Assembly: GCA_947258735.1 (NCBI GenBank)
Contig: CAMYJJ010000127.1
Span: forward strand, 1 to 8,671
Source of the DNA: Thermodesulfovibrionia bacterium
GTDB lineage: Bacteria; Nitrospirota; Thermodesulfovibrionia; UBA6902
Direction: 5' to 3'
Length of the DNA: 8,671 nucleotides
Positions 1-5,595 of this stretch are shown piece by piece (position 1 is the first letter of the stretch; every line of letters begins with the position of its first letter). The notes beneath the pieces were generated by a model. That model worked only from the letters and a program-made list of their open reading frames with translations, searched no databases and was not told the DNA's origin. Made by a program: the position numbers and the translations under genes.

Positions 1-52
1 CCAGGGTTTTTTTAAAGGAACTGGATTCCGGCTTAAAGACTGCCGGAATGAC
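1..52. repeat. Right half of a dispersed hairpin repeat (copy 1)
   Basis: The 32-nt unit at 21-52 begins CTGGATTCC and ends GGAATGAC. Its 8-bp perfect stem (25-32 with 42-49) closes a 9-nt loop. The same 32-nt unit occurs at 2137-2168 (inverted) and 2184-2215. Bases 1-4 (CCAG) match the last four bases of the inverted partner unit of the 2137-2215 copy. They are separated from this unit by a 16-nt spacer, against 15 nt in the other copy. The window therefore probably starts inside a two-unit element whose left unit lies upstream. It looks like a REP- or MITE-like intergenic repeat. Confidence 0.65.
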
Positions 53-122
53 ATTTTGTGTTTCTTTGACACCTTGCAGCTCTGCTACGGGGCAGTTCAT
101 TACATGACCTGTCAATTTAATA

Positions 123-128
123 TATAAT
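123..128 (+). promoter_or_regulatory. Perfect -10 box ahead of the DUF2156 gene
   Basis: TATAAT lies at 123-128 and ends 8 bases before the ATG at 137. No good -35 hexamer is visible: the base run 17 nt upstream is TTACAT, a poor match. If this box is used, transcription would start within about two bases of the start codon, giving an almost leaderless mRNA. That fits the absence of a Shine-Dalgarno sequence. The region is AT-rich, so a chance match is possible. Confidence 0.4.
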
Positions 129-136
129 TATTCGAT

Positions 137-1048
137 ATGCAGATAAATACCTTCCCTGAATTCAGCGACATTGAATTATCACACCAGAGACAGGTCAGTG
201 ATTTAATTAAAGAACATCCTCTTGAGGCCTCTGAATACACATTTACCAACATATTTGCCTTCAGAGAGACCTATCAGTTTAAAGTGTCTCTTCTTGATGA
301 TGCCCTTATTATCTTAAATGATGTTCAGCCGGCTTCGCTGTTCTGTCCCGTGGGACATATAAAAAATATCAATATGCTGCATACCCTGTTTGACTGGCTT
401 AAGAACCAGGGTGATGATGCGTATATGGACCGGGTGCCTGAAAGCTTCGTGAATGCTTACATCAAGGACAACAGGGATTTTATTATTGAAGAAGCGAGAG
501 ACCATTTTGATTATCTGTATACCATAACGGAACTTGCAGAGCTGAAGGGCCGGAAATACCATGATAAAAGAAACAAGGTAAACAAATTCAGGTCGTTATA
601 TAATTATGAATACCTGTCACTAACTCCTGATGTCATTGATGAGTGTCTTGATTTTGAGGATGACTGGTGTGAAGTAAAGGAGTGTGAAAAATACTATGGT
701 CTGGAGAAAGAGAGAAATGCCATCCTTCAGATGCTGCTTAATTTTGAGTCCCTTCCTGTTAAGGGTGGAGCAATCAGGATAAACAGCAGGATTGAAGCGT
801 TGACTCTCGGAGAGCCAATGTCTCAGGACACCGTTGTCATTCATATAGAAAAAGCAAACACTGGTATCCCGGGGCTGTATCAGGCAATTAATCAGGAATT
901 TCTTCTGCATGAAGCAAAGGACTACCTGTACGTCAACAGGGAGCAGGACCTTGGAATCCCCGGATTAAGAAATTCCAAGATGTCCTATAATCCGCTCAGA
1001 TTTATCAAAAAATACAGAGTAAGAAAGAAACAGGAGCAGGGGAGATAA
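137..1048 (+). CDS. DUF2156 (phosphatidylglycerol lysyltransferase C-terminal-like) protein
   Basis: This 303-aa soluble protein belongs to the DUF2156 family. That GNAT-like fold also forms the catalytic C-terminal half of MprF, the phosphatidylglycerol lysyltransferase. Family hallmarks visible are GRKYHDKRNKVNKF at residues 138-151 and a C-terminal block around 265-293 with NREQDLGIPGLRNSK followed by SYNPLRFIKKY. There are no membrane segments, so the flippase half of MprF is missing, as is usual for stand-alone family members. The start at 137 gives the expected N-terminus. No Shine-Dalgarno is visible, but a TATAAT box lies just upstream. The stop is two bases before the next gene (DUF362), so the two are probably co-transcribed. 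The substrate is unknown: aminoacyl transfer to a lipid is inference from the family. Confidence 0.85.
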   Translation: MQINTFPEFSDIELSHQRQVSDLIKEHPLEASEYTFTNIFAFRETYQFKVSLLDDALIILNDVQPASLFCPVGHIKNINMLHTLFDWLKNQGDDAYMDRVPESFVNAYIKDNRDFIIEEARDHFDYLYTITELAELKGRKYHDKRNKVNKFRSLYNYEYLSLTPDVIDECLDFEDDWCEVKECEKYYGLEKERNAILQMLLNFESLPVKGGAIRINSRIEALTLGEPMSQDTVVIHIEKANTGIPGLYQAINQEFLLHEAKDYLYVNREQDLGIPGLRNSKMSYNPLRFIKKYRVRKKQEQGR

Positions 1049-1050
1049 CC

Positions 1051-2106
1051 ATGGCATCAGACGTATATTTCAGTAAACTGAATTCAGGAGAGCGCATAAA
1101 GGAATGCATGAACAAACTGCTGGACAGGCTTGATCCGTTTATCTCTGCATATGGCAGGGGTTCATTTGTCGGAATAAAACTGACTATAGGTGACAAGGGA
1201 AGCACAGGCTATATTAAACCGGAGATTGTTGGCATGCTTGTTAAGAAACTGAAGAAGCAGGGGGCCAAACCGTTTGTGTTTGACACGAATGTTATTTATC
1301 ATGGAAAAAGGCAGAATGCCATAGACCACCTGAACCTCGCGTATCAAAAGGGGTTTACCCCCGGAAAAATCGGATGTCCCTACATAATAGCTGATAGTGT
1401 ATTCGGCAGCGATTCTATTGCATTAAAAGCTGATTACAAAAATATAAAACAGATCAAGGTCCCGTCTCTGGTAAAGATGCTGGATGATCTCATAGTCCTT
1501 TCCCATGTTACCGGCCATCTGATGTCCGGGTATGCCGGTTCGATCAAAAATGTTGCAATGGGGATGTCCTCCCGTGCCGGCAAACAGATACAGCACTCTT
1601 CAATTAAACCCATGATTAATGTTGATACATGTACCATGTGCGGGGCATGTATCGAGGTATGCCCTGTTTCAGCCATATCAGAGCTGAGCAATAATGCATA
1701 TATTAATTCTGAAACCTGTGTCGGCTGTGCCGAATGCATTTCCGCCTGCAAGATCCACGCGGTACATATCAACTGGAACGAAGACCCTCATGTGTTTGCA
1801 GAGAGAATGAGCGAATATGCAATGGGTATTCTCTCCCGTATGAAGAGAAAACTATTTCTCAATTTTGCAACAGACATAACCCTTGAATGTGACTGTATAT
1901 GCGGGGATGATCAGAGAATACTGGATGACCACGGCATATTTGTATCAGAAGATATCCTTGCTGTGGACAAATCAAGTTTTGATCTCCTCACAAAGGGGAG
2001 GGACATCTTCTCCAGGGGCGGCAAGATCAGCGCCCATCAGCACCAGTTTCGATATGCAGAAGAGATAGGCCTTGGAAGTACGGACTATAATCTGGTCACG
2101 TTTTAA
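1051..2106 (+). CDS. DUF362 domain protein with two 4Fe-4S ferredoxin motifs
   Basis: This 351-aa protein has an N-terminal DUF362 region (about 1-185) with VGIKLTIGDKG near 40-50 and SGYAGSIKNVAMG at 159-171. A dicluster ferredoxin insert follows, with cysteines 194, 197, 200, 204 and 223, 226, 229, 233, each in the CxxCxxCxxxC(P/K) pattern expected of a 4Fe-4S cluster. The C-terminal part resumes DUF362 with a CxCxC run (C280, C282, C284) and GIFVSEDILAVDKSSFDLL. It has no signal peptide, so it is probably a cytoplasmic redox protein. The family is widespread in anaerobes but its reaction is not established. The start has a good Shine-Dalgarno (GGGGAG at 1039-1044) and lies two bases after the upstream stop, indicating an operon with the DUF2156 gene. 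Confidence 0.9.
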   Translation: MASDVYFSKLNSGERIKECMNKLLDRLDPFISAYGRGSFVGIKLTIGDKGSTGYIKPEIVGMLVKKLKKQGAKPFVFDTNVIYHGKRQNAIDHLNLAYQKGFTPGKIGCPYIIADSVFGSDSIALKADYKNIKQIKVPSLVKMLDDLIVLSHVTGHLMSGYAGSIKNVAMGMSSRAGKQIQHSSIKPMINVDTCTMCGACIEVCPVSAISELSNNAYINSETCVGCAECISACKIHAVHINWNEDPHVFAERMSEYAMGILSRMKRKLFLNFATDITLECDCICGDDQRILDDHGIFVSEDILAVDKSSFDLLTKGRDIFSRGGKISAHQHQFRYAEEIGLGSTDYNLVTF

Positions 2107-2136
2107 CGTTTGTTCCTAAACGTGGTTTCCTGGTAA

Positions 2137-2215
2137 GTCATTCCCGAAATCCTCAATCGGGAATCCAGTTTTATTCGTGCCTTCTGGATGCCCGACTACA
2201 GACCTCAGGTATGAC
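2137..2215. repeat. Two-unit inverted hairpin repeat (copy 2)
   Basis: Two 32-nt units lie head to head: 2137-2168 (starting GTCATTCCCG, inverted) and 2184-2215 (starting CTGGATGCCCG), with a 15-nt spacer. By eye they share 23 of 32 positions, and the first unit shares 25 of 32 with the unit at 21-52. The first folds into a perfect 8-bp stem (2141-2147 region with 2157-2164). The second folds with one mismatch and one G-T pair. The outermost bases are GTCAT and ATGAC. The element fills the gap between the convergent DUF362 and motB genes and could work as a bidirectional transcription barrier, although no T-run of an intrinsic terminator is present. Confidence 0.7.
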
Positions 2216-2247
2216 GAATATATACATCGATCTGTTATGGACAGACT

Positions 2248-2982
2248 CTATTCAGGTTCGTTGCTATTATTGTAGAATACAAATTCAACCCGTCTGTTTT
2301 TTGCTCTTCCTTCAGAGGTATCGTTTGAAGCTACAGGATGGGTTGAGCCGAAGCCTGCAATATGAATTTTTTTAATGTCTGCATCTGAAAATTCCTGGAA
2401 GTATTTCAGTGCTGAAATTGCCCTGGCAGTCGAAAGCTCCCAGTTTGATGCATACCTCCCGCCCCTGATCGGGACATTGTCGGTATGACCCTCGATAGAG
2501 ACGTTATTAGGATATTTATTCAGGAGACCGGCAACCCTGTTAAGAACTTCATGTGACTCAGGTTTGAGTTCTGCCGTTCCACGGTTAAAAAACATTTTCC
2601 CCTGAACTTTAAGAATTACGCCCCTGCTGCTGTCCTCAACATCAACATCTTCTTCAAGCCCTTTTTCAGATATGAGCTGTTCAAGTTCTTCCATGATTTT
2701 GTCATTTGATGAATGGGCCAATATCTCTGGTTTTGGGGTTGACACGGGGTTCTGATGATCAATGGGGGATGAGTCCTTGTTAAATAATCCGGTATTTGAA
2801 GGCATAAAACCAAGGGCCTGGTTTATTGAGCCCATGGCGTCCTTGAATTTAATAATATCCATTTCTGCAAATGACAGGAGCAGGATAAAAAAGGTCAGCA
2901 GAAGACTCATCATGTCTGCAAAGGTGGCCATCCAGACAGGAGCCCCGTCACTTGCGCTGCCTCTTTTTTTGGATCTTGCCAT
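2248..2982 (-). CDS. motB: Flagellar motor stator protein MotB (OmpA/MotB family)
   Basis: This 244-aa protein is the peptidoglycan-anchored half of the flagellar stator. It has a short basic N-terminus and a single membrane helix at about 17-39. The conserved ion-carrying aspartate is D23 in the FADMMSLLLTFF motif, followed by a plug and linker region. The OmpA-like peptidoglycan-binding domain spans about 118-238, with IEGHTDN at 163-169, NWELSTAR at 180-187 and GRAKNRRVEF at 225-234. Length and domain order are normal. The start codon overlaps the motA stop by one base (TAATG), and no strong Shine-Dalgarno is seen, so translational coupling to motA is likely. It probably forms a MotA5B2 ion channel that powers flagellar rotation. 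The rest of the flagellar genes are not in this window. Confidence 0.95.
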   Translation of the reverse strand: MARSKKRGSASDGAPVWMATFADMMSLLLTFFILLLSFAEMDIIKFKDAMGSINQALGFMPSNTGLFNKDSSPIDHQNPVSTPKPEILAHSSNDKIMEELEQLISEKGLEEDVDVEDSSRGVILKVQGKMFFNRGTAELKPESHEVLNRVAGLLNKYPNNVSIEGHTDNVPIRGGRYASNWELSTARAISALKYFQEFSDADIKKIHIAGFGSTHPVASNDTSEGRAKNRRVEFVFYNNSNEPE

Positions 2983-3737
2983 TATGTATCTGTTTTTCTC
3001 ATTGCAGGTGACAGAAATGCAATAAGCTTGTCTTCAAGTATGGACTGGCTGATGCCCTTTGTTATTCCCTCGATACCGCTGATAATTATTTCAATCAGCA
3101 TTTCTTCGTGTTTTGTTCGGTCTTCCAGTTTCTCAGCGATGGGACCAAATACAAGGAATGCAAGTACGGCCCCGTAAAATGTTGTTAACAGGGCCACTGC
3201 CATGGCAGGGCCAATGGCTGCCGGATCACTCAGAGTCTGGAGCATCTGCACAAGTCCGATGAGTGTTCCGATCATACCCATGGATGGAGCGGTAGTACAC
3301 ATAAATTTAAAAACCTTCTGCCCGGTTTCGTGTCTTTTGACCAGAGAATCCATCTCAATATTCAGCGTATTGATTATTTCTGACGGTTCTACCCCATCTA
3401 CCGCCATCCTGACACCTCTGTCCAGGTTGACGTTATTTATTTTCTCACTTTCCAGTGCGAGCATTCCTCCCTTTCTGGCCTTGCCTGCCAGCTCAACAAT
3501 CTGTGTTATGATCTGTCTTGGAGATTCTGCTTTGTCAAAAAAAGCATTCAATGCAACCTTGAATGCTCCCAGGACAACAGGCAATTTCTGCATGATAAGC
3601 GTTGCTGCTATTGTCCCGCCAATAACTACTGTCAGTCCGGCAACATTTATAAATGAGCTTAATGGACTTTCCAGCAGTATTGCTGCAATAATGAGGGCAA
3701 ACCCTCCCACTATCCCTATGAGTGTTGCAATATCCAC
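2982..3737 (-). CDS. motA: Flagellar motor stator protein MotA/PomA
   Basis: This 251-aa protein is the inner-membrane ring component of the flagellar stator. Four membrane helices are visible, at about 3-21, 29-49, 147-167 and 177-199, with a large cytoplasmic loop between helices 2 and 3. That loop carries R88 and E96, the charged residues that contact rotor protein FliG in the family. The TAPSMGMIGTLIGLVQML motif (149-166) and VALLTTFYGA (181-190) resemble sodium-driven Vibrio PomA, including threonines at 158 and 186. Sodium coupling is therefore plausible but is inference. The start is GTG with a good Shine-Dalgarno (AAGGAAG, 3744-3750, six bases upstream). It leads the motAB pair. A FliA-like promoter candidate lies about 140 bases upstream. 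Confidence 0.94.
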   Translation of the reverse strand: MDIATLIGIVGGFALIIAAILLESPLSSFINVAGLTVVIGGTIAATLIMQKLPVVLGAFKVALNAFFDKAESPRQIITQIVELAGKARKGGMLALESEKINNVNLDRGVRMAVDGVEPSEIINTLNIEMDSLVKRHETGQKVFKFMCTTAPSMGMIGTLIGLVQMLQTLSDPAAIGPAMAVALLTTFYGAVLAFLVFGPIAEKLEDRTKHEEMLIEIIISGIEGITKGISQSILEDKLIAFLSPAMRKTDT

Positions 3738-3876
3738 GTTAGTCTTCCTTTTGTAAGACCATTAAATTAAGCGATAAAGGCTATTTATGTTGAAGAAAAC
3801 CTCATTGGGTCATGCATATAATTATTTCGACACCATTTAAAAGCTTTCTCATATATACATAGGTATATCGATTATC

Positions 3877-3903
3877 ATATCGTCATTATATGTATAATCT
3901 TTA
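3877..3903 (-). promoter_or_regulatory. FliA (sigma-28)-like promoter candidate facing motAB
   Basis: Read on the minus strand, TAAA (3903-3900) is followed by exactly 15 bases and then GACGATAT (3884-3877). The FliA consensus is TAAA-N15-GCCGATAA, so the -35 core and spacing are exact and the -10 matches 6 of 8. Motor genes are classic class-3 FliA targets, which supports the call. The predicted start would leave a leader of about 130 bases before the motA GTG, which is long. The surrounding sequence is AT-rich, so chance cannot be excluded. Confidence 0.4.
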
Positions 3904-4004
3904 ATGAGAATTTCTGAAGAATCGAGGGGGGCTTTGCTTTCCGGAATTAAAATACATGTTCTTGGAAACATTTGAATTTATTAGTAATAATATTATGTTA
4001 TATC

Positions 4005-4033
4005 TTTACGATTAATTGGTTTTATGGTATATT
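4005..4033 (+). promoter_or_regulatory. Sigma-70-type promoter with extended -10 for the 78-aa gene
   Basis: TTTACG at 4005-4010, a 17-base spacer and TATATT at 4028-4033 form a reasonable sigma-70 promoter. A TG dinucleotide one base before the -10 (4025-4026) gives an extended -10. Transcription would start near 4040, leaving a leader of roughly 115 bases before the 78-aa gene. Confidence 0.4.
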
Positions 4034-4153
4034 GAAGTCCAGCACAGAGAGGGATAATGAAGCAGATGGGGGTGTCAGGATATACTTAAAGAATTCATAT
4101 TGCAGCGTCAATATGTATTGATTGAGATTATATATTACTAATTAAGGAGGCGA

Positions 4154-4390
4154 ATGATGAGTAAAGACATAGACAAAGAACTCTCTGACAAGTACTGTCC
4201 CCGGTTTGCGCAGATTGCGGTTGAAAAAGGCTTTGTATCTTCTGAAAATGCAAAAGTGGCCCTGTCCAGGCAGCTCGATGACGACCTGGCGGGCAAGCCT
4301 CATAAATTGATAGGGAGCATTTTCCTTGAAAACGGCTGGATGACACCCCAGCAAATAGAAACGGTACTGAATGACTTATTTAAGAAATAA
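4154..4390 (+). CDS. Small protein with two copies of a helical 'EKG-F' motif
   Basis: This 78-aa protein is not one I can name. It contains two similar segments 35 residues apart: FAQIAVEKGFVSSENAKVAL (18-37) and IGSIFLENGWMTPQQIETVL (53-72). Each has the pattern I-x-x-E-x-G-(F/W)-(V/M)-(S/T) followed by a helix ending in L. The pattern resembles the helical N-terminal domain of GspE/MshE-type secretion ATPases, where similar I-L-x-E-x-G-x-(I/L)-(S/T) repeats bind partners or cyclic di-GMP, but the similarity is short. There is no signal peptide or membrane segment. A strong Shine-Dalgarno (AAGGAGG, 4144-4150) precedes two consecutive ATGs. The second, at 4157, is better spaced (six bases versus three), so the true protein may be 77 aa. 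The gene stands alone and converges on rubrerythrin. Confidence 0.75.
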   Translation: MMSKDIDKELSDKYCPRFAQIAVEKGFVSSENAKVALSRQLDDDLAGKPHKLIGSIFLENGWMTPQQIETVLNDLFKK

Positions 4391-4427
4391 TACTGATGTA
4401 TCGAGATACTATGCCTGAAATCTCACC

Positions 4428-5006
4428 TCAGTAATTCTCTGCCAGCAGCTCATAATGAGACCGGGGATGTTTACATGCCGGGCATTCTGCCGGGGCCTCA
4501 GCTGCTTCAGTAACATAACCGCAGTTTCTGCAGTGCCATTTATTCTGTGAAGGTCTCTTAAAGACGCTGTTGCCTTCAACATTCGATGAAAGTTTCCTGT
4601 ATCTTTCTTCATGAAACTTCTCTACTTTTGCGATCTGTTTGAAAGACTCTGCAACGTCAGAAAAGCCTTCATCCCGGGCAATCTGCTCGAAATCCGCATA
4701 AAGAGTCGTCCATTCCAGCTTTTCACCGGCAGCCGCATGGTCGAGGTTCTCCTTAGTGCTGCCAATGATCCCTGCAGGGTAGGCTGCTGTAATTTCCAGA
4801 TCACCCCCTTCAAGGTGTTTAAAAAAAACCTTGGCATGCTCTTTTTCATTTTCAGCAGTTTCCAGAAACAGGGCTGCTATCTGCTCGAACCCCTCCTTTT
4901 TGGCCTTGCTGGCAAAATACGTATATCTGTTTCTGGCCTGTGATTCACCTGCAAAGGCCTTCAGAAGATTCTGCTCTGTTTTTGATCCTTTAATTGATTT
5001 GGACAT
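4428..5006 (-). CDS. rbr: Rubrerythrin
   Basis: This 192-aa classical rubrerythrin is a cytoplasmic non-haem iron peroxidase that reduces hydrogen peroxide in anaerobes. The N-terminal ferritin-like four-helix domain (about 1-145) carries the expected diiron ligands by position: E21 in AGESQARNRY, E54 and H57 in ENEKEHA, E95, E98, and E129 and H132 in VEKFHEERY. The C-terminal rubredoxin domain (about 155-192) has C159, C162, C175 and C178 for the mononuclear iron site. Length and sequence closely follow the well-known Desulfovibrio protein. The start at 5006 is chosen because it has GGAGG six bases upstream and gives the family N-terminus SIKGSKTEQN. An in-frame upstream ATG at 5063 would run over the preceding gene and is rejected. 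It directly follows the desulforedoxin gene, whose stop overlaps its Shine-Dalgarno. Confidence 0.96.
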   Translation of the reverse strand: MSKSIKGSKTEQNLLKAFAGESQARNRYTYFASKAKKEGFEQIAALFLETAENEKEHAKVFFKHLEGGDLEITAAYPAGIIGSTKENLDHAAAGEKLEWTTLYADFEQIARDEGFSDVAESFKQIAKVEKFHEERYRKLSSNVEGNSVFKRPSQNKWHCRNCGYVTEAAEAPAECPACKHPRSHYELLAENY

Positions 5007-5016
5007 TGTCAGCCTC

Positions 5017-5142
5017 CTAACCTGATGTTTTTTCCATAGGTTCTCCGCAGCATACCAGTTCACCGCCGCCCGCTTTTGTTACCTTGACTTCATTATTACA
5101 TATATTACACCTGTACTCTTCTCCCGCACTTTTTACCTGCAT
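5017..5142 (-). CDS. Desulforedoxin-like peptide (desulfoferrodoxin N-terminal domain)
   Basis: This 41-aa protein is easily missed because of its size. The sequence contains [12 protein letters not shown] (10-21) and [12 protein letters not shown] (25-36). The four cysteines, C12, C15, C31 and C32, have the CxxC plus adjacent CC pattern diagnostic of the desulforedoxin FeS4 site. Stand-alone desulforedoxin from Desulfovibrio gigas is 36-37 residues and has the same GGG-x-LVCCGE motif. In superoxide reductases the same module is the N-terminal domain, but no reductase domain follows here. A strong Shine-Dalgarno (AAGGAGA, 5149-5155) lies six bases before the ATG. The stop is 10 bases before the rubrerythrin start and overlaps its ribosome-binding site, so the two are co-translated neighbours. 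Likely role: an electron carrier in peroxide or superoxide detoxification, possibly feeding rubrerythrin (inference). Confidence 0.88.
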   Translation of the reverse strand: MQVKSAGEEYRCNICNNEVKVTKAGGGELVCCGEPMEKTSG

Positions 5143-5162
5143 TGTATTTCTCCTTTATATGA

Positions 5163-5178
5163 GTTAATGAACGTTAAT
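5163..5178. promoter_or_regulatory. Candidate operator: GTTAAT direct repeats before the desulforedoxin gene
   Basis: GTTAAT occurs at 5163-5168 and 5173-5178, exactly one helical turn apart. Both copies lie in the 63-base gap between the DUF2892 stop and the desulforedoxin ATG. The same stretch reads as an imperfect palindrome, TGAACGTTAATATTCA (5168-5183). It could be a binding site for a redox-responsive repressor, but it fits no consensus I can assign with confidence. Confidence 0.25.
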
Positions 5179-5205
5179 ATTCATCAAAGGCCCGAACTTT
5201 ATCCC

Positions 5206-5415
5206 TTATTCTTTATCCGCCTTTTTTGTAGAAAATTTTAAAGGAATATAAGCAGGGCAGTGTCCAACAGCGCTGGTCAGGATAAAAGCTACTGCAATTA
5301 CACCCAGTACTATAGCGGCTGTTCCGGATATTTGTCCAGTAACATATAATATTCCTATAATAATCGCAAGGATAAACCTTGCCAGGCGGTCAATGGTTCC
5401 CATATTCTGTTTCAT
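5206..5415 (-). CDS. DUF2892 (YgaP-like) small inner-membrane protein
   Basis: This 69-aa protein matches the DUF2892 family. Its N-terminus MKQNMGTIDRLARFILA and C-terminal GHCPAYIPLKFST are the two family signatures. Two membrane helices lie between them (about 11-28 and 31-51). The family also forms the membrane part of the rhodanese YgaP, but there is no rhodanese domain here. The start at 5415 has AAAGGAG at 5428-5422 and gives the canonical start; a longer in-frame start at 5475 lacks such support. The gene leads a same-strand run with desulforedoxin and rubrerythrin and is preceded by a strong promoter, so it may be part of the same oxidative-stress unit. Its biochemical function is unknown. 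Confidence 0.88.
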   Translation of the reverse strand: MKQNMGTIDRLARFILAIIIGILYVTGQISGTAAIVLGVIAVAFILTSAVGHCPAYIPLKFSTKKADKE

Positions 5416-5479
5416 GGCTGTCTCCTTTGAGGTTAAGAGTTTACAAAATAACGGCAAGAGGATCAAGATGGACAAAATT

Positions 5480-5496
5480 TACATAACGATACATAA
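5480..5496. promoter_or_regulatory. Candidate operator: TACATAA direct repeats in the DUF2892 leader
   Basis: TACATAA occurs at 5480-5486 and 5490-5496, 10 bp apart. It lies downstream of the predicted start of transcription for the minus-strand DUF2892 unit. A one-turn direct repeat in a leader could be a regulator site. This is weak evidence in AT-rich sequence. Confidence 0.22.
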
Positions 5497-5517
5497 ACTC
5501 CTGAACATCTCATATAA

Positions 5518-5546
5518 AGTGTATTGCCAGAAAATTCAGTTGTCAA
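5518..5546 (-). promoter_or_regulatory. Sigma-70-type promoter for DUF2892-desulforedoxin-rubrerythrin
   Basis: On the minus strand a perfect TTGACA (5546-5541) is followed by 17 bases and TACACT (5523-5518, 4 of 6 to TATAAT). Transcription would start near 5511 and leave a leader of about 96 bases before the DUF2892 ATG. This is the best housekeeping-type promoter in the window. On the plus strand the same bases include TTGTCA (5540-5545), a possible -35 for ridA with only a weak -10 (TACTCT at 5564-5569). Confidence 0.6.
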
Positions 5547-5595
5547 GCGATTTCTTCATGTTGTACTCTATCTGAAAAAGAATGAGGAGAATAAA

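Larger units (their letters stand above)
3738..4153. other. AT-rich divergent intergenic region between motA and the 78-aa gene
   Basis: This 416-base gap contains no gene I can support. It is very AT-rich and has promoter candidates for both flanking genes (listed separately). It also has small palindromes, such as TTATTAGTAATAA at 3978-3990 and TATACATAGGTATA around 3854-3867. A 23-codon frame at 3904-3975 and a 10-codon frame at 4057-4089 are open, but neither has convincing coding support. The 10-codon frame does have a GAGAGGG three bases before its ATG. No GC-rich hairpin or riboswitch-like structure was seen. Confidence 0.6.

Noticed and set aside
3202..3756. 184-codon plus-strand frame opposite motA
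   Set aside because: It is the complementary-strand shadow of a clearly coding motA; its composition resembles no protein family.
3904..3975. 23-codon frame in the motA upstream gap
   Set aside because: No Shine-Dalgarno, and it overlaps the FliA-like promoter on the other strand.
4057..4089. 10-codon leader peptide before the 78-aa gene
   Set aside because: GAGAGGG is only three bases from the ATG, and there is no attenuator hairpin or codon bias suggesting a leader-peptide mechanism.
5007..5063. N-terminal extension of rubrerythrin from an ATG at 5063
   Set aside because: The extra 19 residues overlap the desulforedoxin gene in another frame, are not family-like, and the ATG at 5006 has an ideal Shine-Dalgarno.
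5416..5475. DUF2892 start at 5475
   Set aside because: The internal ATG at 5415 has AAAGGAG and begins at the conserved MKQNMGTIDR motif.
5524..5595. ridA start at 5524
   Set aside because: It adds 24 unconserved residues; the ATG at 5596 has GAGGAGA and the family N-terminus.
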